Source: Rhizobium favelukesii (lineage in GTDB: Bacteria; Pseudomonadota; Alphaproteobacteria; Rhizobiales; Rhizobiaceae). Taken from it: a DNA stretch of 64,000 bases. The position numbers and the translations under genes were made by a program. Positions within the stretch are counted from its first letter, which is position 1. Each line of letters begins with the position of its first letter. Positions 1-9,224 of this stretch are shown piece after piece. The notes under the pieces were generated by a model, which worked only from the letters and a program-made list of their open reading frames with translations, did not search any database and was not told where the DNA came from. The stretch is taken from positions 2,607,001-2,671,000 of the forward strand of contig NZ_HG916852.1 in NCBI RefSeq assembly GCF_000577275.2, given 5' to 3'.

Positions 1-431
1 GTCCCGATATTTCGGCGTTCCAGCAGAGCTATTCATCCGCGATCCCGAGCGGTCCCTATGAGGACGAAGACGACTATGGTGACGACTTCGACGAGCCGGC
101 AGTGTCCCCCTCCTACCCATCGGTGCCAACGGCGGCCCCCTTACCGGCAACGCCGCCACTTGCCCCATTCGAGCCCTACCGCCGCGATATGCTGCCGGGT
201 GCGGGCTCGCAACGCGAGCCTGTAGCCGCCGCACCACGCGCAACTGTCGCGGCACCGCAAACGTCTATCGACAGTCGCCTCGAAGCCCTGAGACGCGAAA
301 TCCGTGGAGAAACGTCGCCGGGACAAGGCGACAAGCCAACCGTCGCGGGAAGCATTCGCCGCGAACCCGGCATGTCCCTTCGTGACAGCATACTGAAAAA
401 GCCTCTCAGCAGCATAAATAACAAGGACTAG
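1..431 (+). CDS. 3' part of an unidentified acidic, proline-rich protein
   Basis: The frame is open from base 3 to the TAG at 429-431, so about 142 C-terminal residues are visible and the start lies outside the window. The visible part begins with a strongly acidic stretch (EDEDDYGDDFDEP), continues with a Pro/Ala-rich segment, and ends in a charged region with many Arg and Glu and the terminus NNKD. No catalytic motif, membrane segment or known fold is visible; composition suggests a disordered tail. It converges on miaA with a 15-base gap. I do not recognise the protein. Confidence 0.6.
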   Translation, partial: PDISAFQQSYSSAIPSGPYEDEDDYGDDFDEPAVSPSYPSVPTAAPLPATPPLAPFEPYRRDMLPGAGSQREPVAAAPRATVAAPQTSIDSRLEALRREIRGETSPGQGDKPTVAGSIRREPGMSLRDSILKKPLSSINNKD

Positions 432-446
432 TGCCGCAGGCGGTTT

Positions 447-1340
447 CTACCGTAGGCGCTCCCAGCTTTCGTCCATCTGGTTGCGAAACCAAGTCATTTG
501 CCGCTTGGCGTATTGTCGCGTCGCCGCTGCACCCCGCTCCAGCACTTCATCGCGCGTAAGCTCGCCTCTCAACATCGCCGCAATCTGCGAGACGCCGATA
601 GCCTTCATCACGGGCATATCGGGCGACAGCGAAAGGGCGAATAGCGCCCTCACCTCGTCCGCGGCCCCCTGCTCCAGCATCTTCTCGAACCGGCCGTTGA
701 TCCGCTGATGAAGGACAGCTCGCTCCGGCTCCACGACGATCCTGCGAGACGTCGAAGGATCGACGATCACAGGGCCTGCCTGCGCCTGGAAATCGACGAT
801 CGATCGACCAGTCGCCTCAAGAATTTCCAGCGCCCTTACGATCCGCTGCCCATCCTGTGGGCGCAGACTGTCGGCGACCAATGGATCGCGCGCTTGCAGT
901 TGTCGATAGAGTTCCTCTGGCCCTTCCGACTGCAAGAGGGAACGGAGCCTGTTGCGCAACGCGTCCGGTATCACCGGCATATCCGAAAGCCCGCCGGTCA
1001 GCGCCTTGAAGTAGAGACCCGTTCCGCCCACAAAGATCGGTTTGCGGCCATCGGCGCGCAGGCGCTGCAGAAGATCCGTGACATCCCGCAGCCAGGCGCC
1101 CGTCGAATAGGCTCGACTCGCCGGGACGTGACCGTAGAGGTGATGCGGCACGCCTTGCATGTCCTCGTCTGAAGGTCGCGCCGTCAACACACGCAGCGTG
1201 TCATAGACCTGCATGCTATCGGCGTTGACGACGACGCCGTCGTGCTGTTTCGCCAGCTCAACGGCCAAGGCGGACTTGCCGCTGGCGGTCGGCCCGGTTA
1301 TCAGGATCGCGTTCACCGCGCTCAGAAGGTTTTCCATCAT
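447..1340 (-). CDS. miaA: tRNA dimethylallyltransferase
   Basis: MiaA transfers a dimethylallyl group to N6 of A37 in tRNAs reading U-starting codons, the first step to (m)s2i6A. The protein has the P-loop GPTASGKS near residues 16-23, followed by NADSMQVY and the tRNA-binding GGTGLY segment. With the ATG at 1340 it is 297 residues, normal for the family. The frame is open further upstream (ATG at 1388), but family alignment favours the MMENLL start at 1340 or 1337. That start overlaps the start codon of the divergent serB, so each gene's 5' signals lie inside the other's coding sequence. Its 3' end converges on the unidentified gene at the window edge. Confidence 0.95.
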   Translation of the reverse strand: MMENLLSAVNAILITGPTASGKSALAVELAKQHDGVVVNADSMQVYDTLRVLTARPSDEDMQGVPHHLYGHVPASRAYSTGAWLRDVTDLLQRLRADGRKPIFVGGTGLYFKALTGGLSDMPVIPDALRNRLRSLLQSEGPEELYRQLQARDPLVADSLRPQDGQRIVRALEILEATGRSIVDFQAQAGPVIVDPSTSRRIVVEPERAVLHQRINGRFEKMLEQGAADEVRALFALSLSPDMPVMKAIGVSQIAAMLRGELTRDEVLERGAAATRQYAKRQMTWFRNQMDESWERLR

Positions 1341-2229
1341 GGCCCTCGTTGCCACGCTTGTTGCCAATCCGTCAAATCCTGTTCTCACGCCTCTGATTGC
1401 CGAGCAGGCATTCGACGCGGCGAATGCTTCCGGCCTCTACTGGCTTGCTGACGGAATCGCTTGCGATATCGCGCTGAGAGACGGGACGGATATTGAAGCC
1501 GCTCGAGCCAACATTCTCGCTGTCATCGGCAGCGCAGCCATAGACCTCGTCATCCAGAATGCCGAGACACGCCGTAAGCGGCTTCTGATCGCCGACATGG
1601 ACTCCACCATGATCGGCCAGGAATGTATCGACGAACTCGCCGCCGAAGTCGGGCTAAAAGAAAAAGTGGCCGCCATTACCGCTCGTGCAATGAACGGCGA
1701 GATCGCCTTCGAGCCAGCCCTTCGCGAGCGCGTCGCACTTTTGAAAGGGCTGCCGGTTTCCGTCGTGAACGAGGTCATTGCCAAGCGCATCACGCTGACG
1801 TCAGGCGGTCCGGAACTGATCGCCACGATGAAATCGAAGGGACACTATACGGCGCTAGTCTCTGGCGGCTTCACCGTTTTCACCGGCCCCATCGCGAAGA
1901 CGCTCGGCTTCGATGAAAACCGCGCGAACGTTCTTCTAGCAGAGAACGGCCTCCTCTCCGGCTTCGTCGTTGAACCCATCCTTGGCAAGCAAGCGAAAGT
2001 CGATGCACTGAACGACATTGCAGAAAAGCTCGGAATTTCGCCAGAAGAAGCGATCGCCGTTGGCGATGGGGCAAACGACCTCGGCATGCTGCATCTGGCA
2101 GGCTCAGGCGTCGCACTACACGCCAAGCCAACCGTTGCCGCAGAAGCGAAGATGCAGATCAACCACGCGGACTTGACGGCGCTGCTCTATATCCAAGGCT
2201 ATCGGAAAACGGATTTCGTGTCATCATGA
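1339..2229 (+). CDS. serB: Phosphoserine phosphatase
   Basis: SerB hydrolyses phosphoserine to serine, the last step of serine synthesis. It is a HAD-superfamily enzyme of 296 residues. The nucleophile motif DMDST is at residues 86-90 (D86 nucleophile, D88 general acid). Motif II is in LVSGGFT, and the acidic motif GDGANDLGML is near residue 240. The 85-residue N-terminal part resembles the regulatory extension of proteobacterial SerB. The start at 1339 gives MALVATLV and places the ATG across the miaA start codon on the other strand. The stop TGA overlaps the ATG of the following GNAT gene (ATGA), suggesting translational coupling. Confidence 0.95.
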   Translation: MALVATLVANPSNPVLTPLIAEQAFDAANASGLYWLADGIACDIALRDGTDIEAARANILAVIGSAAIDLVIQNAETRRKRLLIADMDSTMIGQECIDELAAEVGLKEKVAAITARAMNGEIAFEPALRERVALLKGLPVSVVNEVIAKRITLTSGGPELIATMKSKGHYTALVSGGFTVFTGPIAKTLGFDENRANVLLAENGLLSGFVVEPILGKQAKVDALNDIAEKLGISPEEAIAVGDGANDLGMLHLAGSGVALHAKPTVAAEAKMQINHADLTALLYIQGYRKTDFVSS

Positions 2230-2792
2230 CAGTGATCGCGACGACGGATCGCCTGCTTCTGCGCAATTGGACCGACGAGGATCGGCCGCTTTTCCACGAG
2301 ATCAATTCCGATCCTGAAGTGATGGAATTCTTCGCCTTTCGTCGCGACCGCGCTGAAGCAGATTGGATGCTGGACAATATTCGCGATGCCATTGCGACTA
2401 CAGGGCTTGGCTTCTACGCCATCGCCCTGAAGGAAACCGATGAGCCGATCGGCTTTTGCGGCCTCTGGAAACCCGAACTCGAACCGTTCCTTGCGGCCGG
2501 CACGATCGAGGTCGGCTGGCGTCTTGTGAAGCGGCATTGGGGCAAGGGATATGCGACGGAAGCGGGAGCGGCGGCACTTCACCTCGGCTTCACCCAGTTC
2601 AATTCCCCCGAGATCGTCTCTTTCGCCGTGGCGGACAATCATCGTTCCACCGCCGTCATGCGCCGACTGGGCTTGCATCACGAACCGGATCGCGATTTCG
2701 ACCATCCCCGCGTTCCCGACACGCATCCGCATCTGAAACGCCACGTTCTCTACGCCATTAGCCGTCACCAGTGGAAGCAAGCAGTCGGCTGA
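2226..2792 (+). CDS. GNAT N-acetyltransferase (RimJ/RimL type)
   Basis: This is a 188-residue acetyltransferase of the RimJ/RimL-like branch. It opens with TDRLLLRNWTDED and carries the acetyl-CoA-binding core EVGWRLVKRHWGKGYATEA (near residues 97-115) and the late motif AVMRRLGLHH. The substrate cannot be told from sequence; related proteins acetylate protein N-termini or small amines. It overlaps serB by four bases and is probably cotranscribed with it. The 123 bases between it and degP hold no clear terminator. Confidence 0.9.
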   Translation: MTVIATTDRLLLRNWTDEDRPLFHEINSDPEVMEFFAFRRDRAEADWMLDNIRDAIATTGLGFYAIALKETDEPIGFCGLWKPELEPFLAAGTIEVGWRLVKRHWGKGYATEAGAAALHLGFTQFNSPEIVSFAVADNHRSTAVMRRLGLHHEPDRDFDHPRVPDTHPHLKRHVLYAISRHQWKQAVG

Positions 2793-2915
2793 CGCCGATT
2801 GTCGACGCGCGCAAGAGACTATGGAAAACGTCGCCCCGTCTGCCATCGTCGTTGACGCAGACATGGGAAGACGGGACCGTTCAGTAGTTCCTGAAACGAT
2901 GAACCCCGCGTCTTG

Positions 2916-4508
2916 TTATTCCATCGGCACCGCCACGAAACGCAGGTCGCCATTCGCCGACGCGATCATCATCTGTGCATTGCGCCGCCCTTCCTGCTTC
3001 AGCGACTGCACCTTCGCGGCAACAGCCTCCGGCGAGCGCATGAACTCCTGCGCCACCTCGACGATCACGTCGCCGGGCTTCAAGCCCTTTTCAGCAGCAA
3101 GCGAGCCAGGCGCGACCTCAGCGACGAGCACGCCATCAACGCTTTCGGCAATGGCGAAGGTCTTGCGCGTCTCGGCGCTGAGCTCCGAAAGCGAGAGGCC
3201 GAGTACGTTCTTGGGATTCGTTGCATCCGGCGTTGCCTGGTCCGCCTTACCCTTGCCATCCGGCATTGGCTGGCTCTGCTGGTCATCGGGCTCGTCCATA
3301 TCCTGATTTTCATCAGGATCCGGATTGATCACACCCTTGTTGGAATCGGCATCGTTCGAGGCGGCCTGATCGCTATCTTCAAGGCGGCCGAGCTTCACCT
3401 TCACGGTCTGCTCCTTGCCATCGCGAAGTACGACGACGTCCACTTCCTTGCCGACCGGGCTTTCCGCCACGACGCGCGGCAGGTCGCGCATCTCATTGAC
3501 CGGCTTGCCGTCGAATTTCAGAATGACATCGCCCGCCTTGATCGAGCCGTCATCGACCGGACCGCCCTTGATGACGCCGGCCACCAGCGCGCCCTTGGCG
3601 CTCGAAAGGCCGAGGCTGTCGGCAACATCGTCGGTAACCGGCTGGATACGCACGCCGAGCCAGCCGCGGCGCGTCTCGCCAAACTCGCGCAACTGCTCAA
3701 CGACACCAGCCGCCAGTTCCGACGGCACCGAGAAGCCGATACCGATCGATCCGCCGCTCGGCGAAATGATCGCCGTGTTGATGCCGATAACCTCACCCTT
3801 CATGTTGAAAAGCGGACCACCGGAATTGCCCTTGTTGATGGCCGCATCCGTCTGGATGAAATTGTCGTAGGGGCCGGCGTTGATGTTGCGTCCACGTCCC
3901 GAAATGATGCCGACGGTCACGGACCCACCGAAGCCGAAGGGATTGCCGATCGCCATGACCCAGTCGCCGATGCGCATCCCACTGGAATCACCGAATTTGA
4001 CGGCCGTCAGCGGTGCCTTCGGCTCGACCTTCAGGACAGAAAGATCGGTCTTCGTATCGGTCCCGATCAGCTTCGCCTTCAGCTTGGTGCCATCGGCGAA
4101 ATTGACTTCGATGTCGTCGGCCCCCTCAATCACGTGATTGTTCGTGACGATGTAGCCTTGCGGATCGATGACGAATCCGGAACCCAGCGAATTGACGTTG
4201 TGGTTGCCGCCCTTATTGCCCTTCTGCTTGTTGAAGAAGTCGTTGAAGAATTCCTGGAAGGGCGAACCGTCAGGCGCGCGCGGTGCCGGACCAACGCCCT
4301 CGTCGTCCTTGACATTCTGTGACGTCGAAATGTTCACGACGGCGTTGAGAAGCCCTTCGGCGAGATCGGCAACAGATGCCGGCCCGTTCATCGGCGGCGT
4401 GCCCTGTGCGTGGACCGCGCCTGTGAACCCAATGTTAGCCAGAAGTGCGGCGCCGGCCAGGAGAGCGAGCGATCGTCTGAAGGTCGGGCGAGTCGTCGGG
4501 GCCATCAA
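2916..4508 (-). CDS. degP: DegP/HtrA-type periplasmic serine protease (Do family)
   Basis: A 530-residue periplasmic protease and chaperone. A signal peptide covers residues 1-35 (cleavage near VHA-QG). The trypsin-like domain shows the triad H125 (TNNHVIEG), D155 (TDLSVL) and S229 (GNSGGPLFN). Two PDZ domains follow, at about 275-370 and 440-520, joined by an unusually long Asp/Gln/Pro-rich linker. The Do family degrades or holds misfolded envelope proteins. The gene lies downstream of hflKC on the same strand, but a strong hairpin with a T-run at 4637-4663 separates them, so it probably has its own promoter in the 128-base gap. Confidence 0.95.
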   Translation of the reverse strand: MMAPTTRPTFRRSLALLAGAALLANIGFTGAVHAQGTPPMNGPASVADLAEGLLNAVVNISTSQNVKDDEGVGPAPRAPDGSPFQEFFNDFFNKQKGNKGGNHNVNSLGSGFVIDPQGYIVTNNHVIEGADDIEVNFADGTKLKAKLIGTDTKTDLSVLKVEPKAPLTAVKFGDSSGMRIGDWVMAIGNPFGFGGSVTVGIISGRGRNINAGPYDNFIQTDAAINKGNSGGPLFNMKGEVIGINTAIISPSGGSIGIGFSVPSELAAGVVEQLREFGETRRGWLGVRIQPVTDDVADSLGLSSAKGALVAGVIKGGPVDDGSIKAGDVILKFDGKPVNEMRDLPRVVAESPVGKEVDVVVLRDGKEQTVKVKLGRLEDSDQAASNDADSNKGVINPDPDENQDMDEPDDQQSQPMPDGKGKADQATPDATNPKNVLGLSLSELSAETRKTFAIAESVDGVLVAEVAPGSLAAEKGLKPGDVIVEVAQEFMRSPEAVAAKVQSLKQEGRRNAQMMIASANGDLRFVAVPME

Positions 4509-4636
4509 GCATCCTCATTTCAAATAAAACGCACTCTGAGCACCAGCATAAGGCGGAATGATGGAGGGTGAAATCACCTTTTCGCGAAATCCCGCGCAAT
4601 CTATCCGCCGCGCTCGCCACCATCATGTCGCAACGC

Positions 4637-4663
4637 AAAAAGGGCCGGCAAAGCCGCCGGCCC
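4637..4663 (-). terminator. Rho-independent terminator after hflC
   Basis: On the minus strand an 8-bp GC stem (GGGCCGGC at 4642-4649 paired with GCCGGCCC at 4656-4663, loop of 6) is followed by five T residues (4641-4637). It sits about 30 bases past the hflC stop and separates hflKC from degP. Confidence 0.8.
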
Positions 4664-4693
4664 TTCGTGTTTTTGCAGGTCCCGATGCGCCGA

Positions 4694-5620
4694 TCAGTTC
4701 GCCGGCGCGGTCGGCATTGCCGGCGATGGGTTTCGTGGCGCGCCGCTTGCGTCGTTGAAGAAACGGAAGAACTGCGAGTTTGGCGAGATCACCAGTGTCG
4801 TGTCCTGAGAAGTCAGAGCCGTGGAATAGGCTGCCATCGAGCGATAGAACTCGAAGAAGGCGGGATCCTTGCTGAAGGCATCCGCAAACAACCGGTTCCG
4901 CTCGGCATCGCCTTGGCCACGCAGGATTTCGGAATCACGCTGCGCATCGGCAGTGATCTCGACCACCTGCCTGTCTGCGATAGCCCGGCGGCGCTGGCCC
5001 TCTTCCGTACCCTGTGCGCGCAGGAGTTCAGCTTCGGCAAGACGCTCGGCGCGCATGCGGTCATAGGTCTTCGGCGCAACTTCGCGCGTCAGATCCGTAC
5101 GACGGATGCGCACGTCCTGAATGTTGAGGCCGAGGTCTTCGGCATCGCGATGCAGATCGTCGCGAACCTCAAGCATCATCGCCACACGCTCTTCCGACAG
5201 CGCAGCATCGAAGTCGCGCAGACCGTAGACACGGCGTAGCGAAGAATCGAGCTGGGTACGAAGGCGCGCTTCCGCTGCCTCGCGATCGCCCGAGACGGTT
5301 TCGCGGAACTTGCGCACGTCTCTGATGTCATAGACCACGAAGGCATCGACATCGAAGGTCGCGCCACCGCGAACCTGGACGCGAATGTTGTCGAGGTCGA
5401 AGCGGAGTGCCTGTCTTTCGACGATCTGGACGCGGTCGGCATCCATGAAGGCAAACGGCAGCTTGAAGTAAATACCCGGTTCGGTCTTTACCGACTGGAT
5501 CTGGCCGAAGCGGACAACGATTGCCTGCTCACGCGCGTTCACCACGAAGACCGAAGAGTAGAGCGCAACCAAGACGACGGCGAGGATGCCGAGAATGAGA
5601 GGAAGCCTGTTCGATGTCAT
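4694..5620 (-). CDS. hflC: HflC, SPFH-domain modulator of FtsH
   Basis: A 308-residue membrane protein that with HflK forms the large periplasmic cage around the FtsH protease. A signal-anchor helix spans residues 6-27 (LPLILGILAVVLVALYSSV). The SPFH/Band 7 domain begins at REQAIVVRFGQI, and an Ala/Glu/Arg-rich helical region follows (about 170-250). It ends three bases' spacing from hflK (5621-5623), the usual hflKC operon arrangement. Confidence 0.95.
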   Translation of the reverse strand: MTSNRLPLILGILAVVLVALYSSVFVVNAREQAIVVRFGQIQSVKTEPGIYFKLPFAFMDADRVQIVERQALRFDLDNIRVQVRGGATFDVDAFVVYDIRDVRKFRETVSGDREAAEARLRTQLDSSLRRVYGLRDFDAALSEERVAMMLEVRDDLHRDAEDLGLNIQDVRIRRTDLTREVAPKTYDRMRAERLAEAELLRAQGTEEGQRRRAIADRQVVEITADAQRDSEILRGQGDAERNRLFADAFSKDPAFFEFYRSMAAYSTALTSQDTTLVISPNSQFFRFFNDASGAPRNPSPAMPTAPAN

Positions 5621-5623
5621 GGC

Positions 5624-6712
5624 TCAACCTCCCTGCTGTGCCGGTTTGCCGATCTCGTTCAGCGGCAGATAAGGCACAACCCCCTGCTTCTCGTCGATCA
5701 CGACCTTCTTGGAATTCTTCAGGACTTGCTCCATCGTTTCGAGGAAGAGGCGCGTCCGGGTGACATCAGGCGCCTTCGCGTATTGTTCGTTGATCGACGC
5801 GAAGCGCTGCGCCTCACCTTCAGCTTCCTTGACGACGCGGTTCTTGTAGGCTGCCGCGGCTTCACGGATCTGGGCGGCGTCACCGCGCGCCTGACCGAGC
5901 TTCTGGTTGGCGTACTGATTGGCCTCTTCGACCAGTCGCTGCTTGTCCTGGTCGGCACGCTGCACTTCTTCGAAGGCATCGGCAACTTCACGCGGCGGCG
6001 CCACGTCCTGGATCGTCACGGCGCCGATGGAGATACCAGCCCTGTAACGGTCCATCGTTCCCTGGACGATATTGGCGACTTCGGTCTCGATCGGTTGACG
6101 ATTGTCACGGAACGCATCCTGGGCAGGACGGCGACCGACGACTTCGCGCATGGCGCTTTCGGCGACCTGCTGCAGGGTTTCGGCCGGATTCTCGACGTTG
6201 AAAAGATAGGCCTTCGGATCGCTGACCGTGAAGAAGACGGAGAATTGAACGTTCAGGATGTTCTGGTCGCCGGAAAGCATCAGGCCGCTCGGCGAAGAGG
6301 AGGACGTCGACGCGGCGCCTATGTTCTGCTGCTGCATCGTCACCTTGACGATTTCGACGGTTTCCATCGGCCATAGGTGGAAATGCAGGCCAGGTGTGGA
6401 AATCTCTTCCTTCGGATTGCCGAAACGCAATTCGACGCCGCGCTCATCCGGCTGGACGATGTAGATGCACTGGAAGAGCCAGAACACCACCAAAATCGCA
6501 GCGACAATGACGAGCACGCCGCCGTTGAACCCGCCAGGCACAATGTTGCGCAGCTGATCCTGTCCGCGCCGGATGATATCCTCGAGATCGGGCGGTCCGC
6601 CCTTGCCGCCCCCGCGTGGGCGATTGGGTCCTTGCCCCCATGGTCCCTGATTGTTACCGCCGCCGCCGCCCCAAGGGCCGCCGCCGCCATTCTGATTGCT
6701 CCAGGGCATCAA
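5624..6712 (-). CDS. hflK: HflK, SPFH-domain modulator of FtsH
   Basis: A 362-residue partner of HflC. The cytoplasmic N-terminus (residues 1-55) is Gly/Asn/Pro-rich, typical of HflK. A single transmembrane helix lies at about 63-84 (GVLVIVAAILVVFWLFQCIYIV), followed by the SPFH domain from PDERGVELRFGNP and a long helical tail rich in Ala, Gln and Glu. Two adjacent ATGs (6712, 6709) are possible starts. A sigma-70-like promoter lies about 70 bases upstream, between hflK and folA, so hflKC is probably a two-gene operon separate from thyA-folA. Confidence 0.95.
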   Translation of the reverse strand: MMPWSNQNGGGGPWGGGGGNNQGPWGQGPNRPRGGGKGGPPDLEDIIRRGQDQLRNIVPGGFNGGVLVIVAAILVVFWLFQCIYIVQPDERGVELRFGNPKEEISTPGLHFHLWPMETVEIVKVTMQQQNIGAASTSSSSPSGLMLSGDQNILNVQFSVFFTVSDPKAYLFNVENPAETLQQVAESAMREVVGRRPAQDAFRDNRQPIETEVANIVQGTMDRYRAGISIGAVTIQDVAPPREVADAFEEVQRADQDKQRLVEEANQYANQKLGQARGDAAQIREAAAAYKNRVVKEAEGEAQRFASINEQYAKAPDVTRTRLFLETMEQVLKNSKKVVIDEKQGVVPYLPLNEIGKPAQQGG

Positions 6713-6781
6713 AACCTCGTTATTCGTTAAACTCTCGATCGCCGAACCCGCGGGGGCGGCGGATATTGGCGATCGTGACCG

Positions 6782-6809
6782 TTATAGGTATCGCCGCAGC
6801 TGCTTTCAA
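6782..6809 (-). promoter_or_regulatory. Putative sigma-70 promoter for hflKC
   Basis: Read on the minus strand: TTGAAA (6809-6804), a 16-base spacer, then CTATAA (6787-6782), close to the alphaproteobacterial CTTGAC/CTATAT pattern and about 70 bases before the hflK start. This is inferred from motif match only. Confidence 0.45.
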
Positions 6810-6862
6810 CGCAGCATGAGGAACTTGACGATATTTATTGGAAAATAGTTGGTTTTCAGCGT

Positions 6863-7378
6863 TTAGCGCCTGTCGTAGACGACGAATCTCGTAGGATAGT
6901 TATCCTTGTCGCCTGCTGGCACATCGATCGTCTCCGTCACCTTCCAGAGCGTCGCGTCAATCGCGGGAAACGAGGTGTCGCCTTCAACGAAGGTTTCGAC
7001 GTGCGTCACACACAGCCGATCGGCTAGATTGATGGCCTGCGCGTATATTTGGCCACCACCGATGATGCAGATTTCGCCCTCGCCATTGTGCGCGGCAATT
7101 TCCTCGGCACGATTGACGGCTTCGTTCAGCGAACCGGCCATGCGCACATCCCGATGGTCGATCGCAGTCGCCTGGCGCGAGATGACAACATTCGCGCGTC
7201 CAGGCAACGGTTTGCCGATCGAGTCATAGGTCTTCCGACCCATAATGACGGGCTTGCCCAGCGTCAGCGCCTTGAATCGCTTAAGATCGGTGGATAGCCG
7301 CCAGGGCATGTCCCCGTCTCGCCCGATGATGCCGTTCTTGGAGACGGCCACCACGATGGTCTTGCGAATTCCCGACAT
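6863..7378 (-). CDS. folA: Dihydrofolate reductase
   Basis: A 171-residue chromosomal-type DHFR that reduces dihydrofolate to tetrahydrofolate with NADPH. It shows the Met20-loop region (GIIGRDGDMPWRL), the catalytic acid D31 (STDLKRF), the NADPH-binding VIMGRKTYDSIGKPLPGR, and the conserved IIGGGQIYAQA. It lies 12 bases downstream of thyA on the same strand. ThyA oxidises methylenetetrahydrofolate to dihydrofolate, which FolA then regenerates, so the pair forms a metabolic operon. Confidence 0.97.
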   Translation of the reverse strand: MSGIRKTIVVAVSKNGIIGRDGDMPWRLSTDLKRFKALTLGKPVIMGRKTYDSIGKPLPGRANVVISRQATAIDHRDVRMAGSLNEAVNRAEEIAAHNGEGEICIIGGGQIYAQAINLADRLCVTHVETFVEGDTSFPAIDATLWKVTETIDVPAGDKDNYPTRFVVYDRR

Positions 7379-7390
7379 GGATGTCCCTGA

Positions 7391-8185
7391 TCAGACCGCG
7401 ATCGGCGCCTTGATGCTGGCATCGGCCTCATAGCCGATCAGCTCGAAATCATCGAACATGAAGCCGAAGATATCGTTCACTTCGGCGTTGATCCGCATGA
7501 ACGGCAACGGCTTCGGCGTACGCGTGAGCTGCAGTTTCGCCTGCTCGAAGTGGTTGTGATAAAGGTGCGCATCGCCGAGCGTGTGGACGAAATCGCCGAG
7601 CTTCAGCCCCGTCACCTGCGCCACCATCATCGTTAACAGTGCATACGAGGCGATGTTGAAGGGCACGCCGAGGAAGATGTCGGCAGAGCGCTGATAAAGC
7701 TGGCAGGAAAGCTTTCCGTCGGCGACGTAGAACTGGAACAGGCAATGGCACGGCGGCAACGCCATCTCATCCACCTCAGCTGGATTCCACGCCGAAACGA
7801 TATGCCGGCGCGAATTCGGATTCTTGACGATGCCAGCAACGAGATTGGCGATCTGGTCGATATGACCGCCATCGGGAGCTGGCCAGGAGCGCCACTGAGC
7901 GCCGTAGACCGGTCCGAGGTCGCCGTTCTCGTCGGCCCATTCGTCCCAGATCGATACGCCATTGTCCTTGAGGTAGCCGATATTGGTGTCGCCGCGCAGG
8001 AACCAGAGAAGTTCGTGGATAATGGAACGCAGGTGCAGCTTTTTGGTCGTCAGAACCGGAAAGCCTTCCTGCAGGTCGAACCGCATCTGATAGCCGAATA
8101 CGGAACGTGTGCCGGTGCCCGTGCGGTCCCCGCGATCTGTTCCGTGTTCCATCACATGCTTCAAGAGATCGAGATACTGCTTCAT
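7391..8185 (-). CDS. thyA: Thymidylate synthase
   Basis: A 264-residue folate-dependent thymidylate synthase, the same length as the E. coli enzyme. It has [11 protein letters not shown] (phosphate-binding arginine), the catalytic cysteine C146 in [12 protein letters not shown], and the dUMP-binding [18 protein letters not shown]. It converts dUMP to dTMP. First gene of the thyA-folA pair. The 263 bases upstream, up to the CmoA-like gene, hold no gene I can support. Confidence 0.97.
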   Translation of the reverse strand: MKQYLDLLKHVMEHGTDRGDRTGTGTRSVFGYQMRFDLQEGFPVLTTKKLHLRSIIHELLWFLRGDTNIGYLKDNGVSIWDEWADENGDLGPVYGAQWRSWPAPDGGHIDQIANLVAGIVKNPNSRRHIVSAWNPAEVDEMALPPCHCLFQFYVADGKLSCQLYQRSADIFLGVPFNIASYALLTMMVAQVTGLKLGDFVHTLGDAHLYHNHFEQAKLQLTRTPKPLPFMRINAEVNDIFGFMFDDFELIGYEADASIKAPIAV

Positions 8186-8448
8186 CGTTTGCCGCCGATT
8201 CCGTTCCTTACCTATTTAGGCGCTTTGACCAACGAAACCAATCGCCGCGCTGTCTTTATCCCGGCAAATCTCCGCCCTGCCTGTCAGGATGCAACCCGCG
8301 ACGCGCAGCACTTTGAGGTTATCGTCAGCTTCACATGTCTCCCTGTGCTCGGCGCGGGGGCGCTCCACGGGGAATCAGCACCATCAGGATACTGGCGGCA
8401 ATGTCGCCGACCCCCCTTGGGGCCAGCCGCAAGTTTTGGGGGGAAATG

Positions 8449-9210
8449 ATGGCCGAGAGCCCAGTACGATTGCAGCTACAAGCATAGCGGCGCGACGAAG
8501 TATTCGCCCAGCAGGATCAGCCCATCGGCGACTTCACATTCAATGCGAAGGTCGCCGATGTTTTCGACGACATGGTCAGCCGATCCGTGCCGTATTACGA
8601 AGAAATGCAGCGGATGGTCGGCGAGCTGGCGCAGGACTACGCCAAACCGAAGACCAATCTCTACGACATCGGCTGTTCGACGGCGACCACGTTGCTCACC
8701 CTCGACCGAGTGATCGATCCGACCGTCAATTTCATCGGCGTCGACAATGCCCCTGACATGCTGAAAAAAGCGACGCAGAAAATCCAGCATGCAGACACGC
8801 AGCGACCGATGGACCTGAAAGTCGTCGATCTTCACCAGGGTCTCTATATGGAGAACGCCAGCGTCGTAACCATGCTGCTGACGCTGCAGTTCATTCGCCC
8901 GCTGTTTCGCGAGCGCGTGATGAGGATGATCTTCTCCGGCCTGAACGATCAGGGTTGCCTGCTGCTCGTCGAGAAGTTGACCAGCGAGGATACCGCCTTC
9001 AACCGCCTGTTCATCCGCCACTATTACGACTTCAAGCGACGAAACGGTTACTCCGAAATCGAGATATCGCTGAAGCGCGAAGCACTCGAAAACGTGCTCA
9101 TCCCCTATCGTCTGGAAGAGAACATGCAGCTTCTGAAGGAAGTCGGCTTTCGCAGCGTCGAGGTCTTTTTCCGCTGGTACAATTTCTGCGGCATCATAGC
9201 CGTCAAGTGA
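8449..9210 (+). CDS. CmoA-like carboxy-SAM synthase / SAM methyltransferase, interrupted by an in-frame TAG
   Basis: The intact part, from ATG 8572, gives 212 residues of a class I SAM-binding protein. It closely resembles CmoA, which makes carboxy-S-adenosylmethionine from SAM and prephenate. Visible motifs are YDIGCSTA (SAM loop), GVDNAPDM, LTLQFI and HYYDFKRRNGYSEIEI, and the KREALENV segment keeps the arginine that lines up with E. coli Arg199 (carboxylate contact, from memory). Homology continues upstream in the same frame (DEVFAQ...GDFTFNAKV) with no usable start until ATG 8449, which has a GGGGGGA ribosome site. A TAG at 8485-8487 (codon 13) interrupts that frame. Restored length would be 253 residues, close to E. 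coli CmoA at 247. No cmoB is in the window. Confidence 0.7.
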
Positions 9211-9224
9211 GGCTGGGCGCCAAC

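Noticed and set aside
2913..4322. A 469-codon open frame antisense to degP
   Set aside because: It mirrors the degP codon pattern in high-GC DNA; the translation is His/Arg/Asp-rich with no domain, while degP has intact catalytic motifs.
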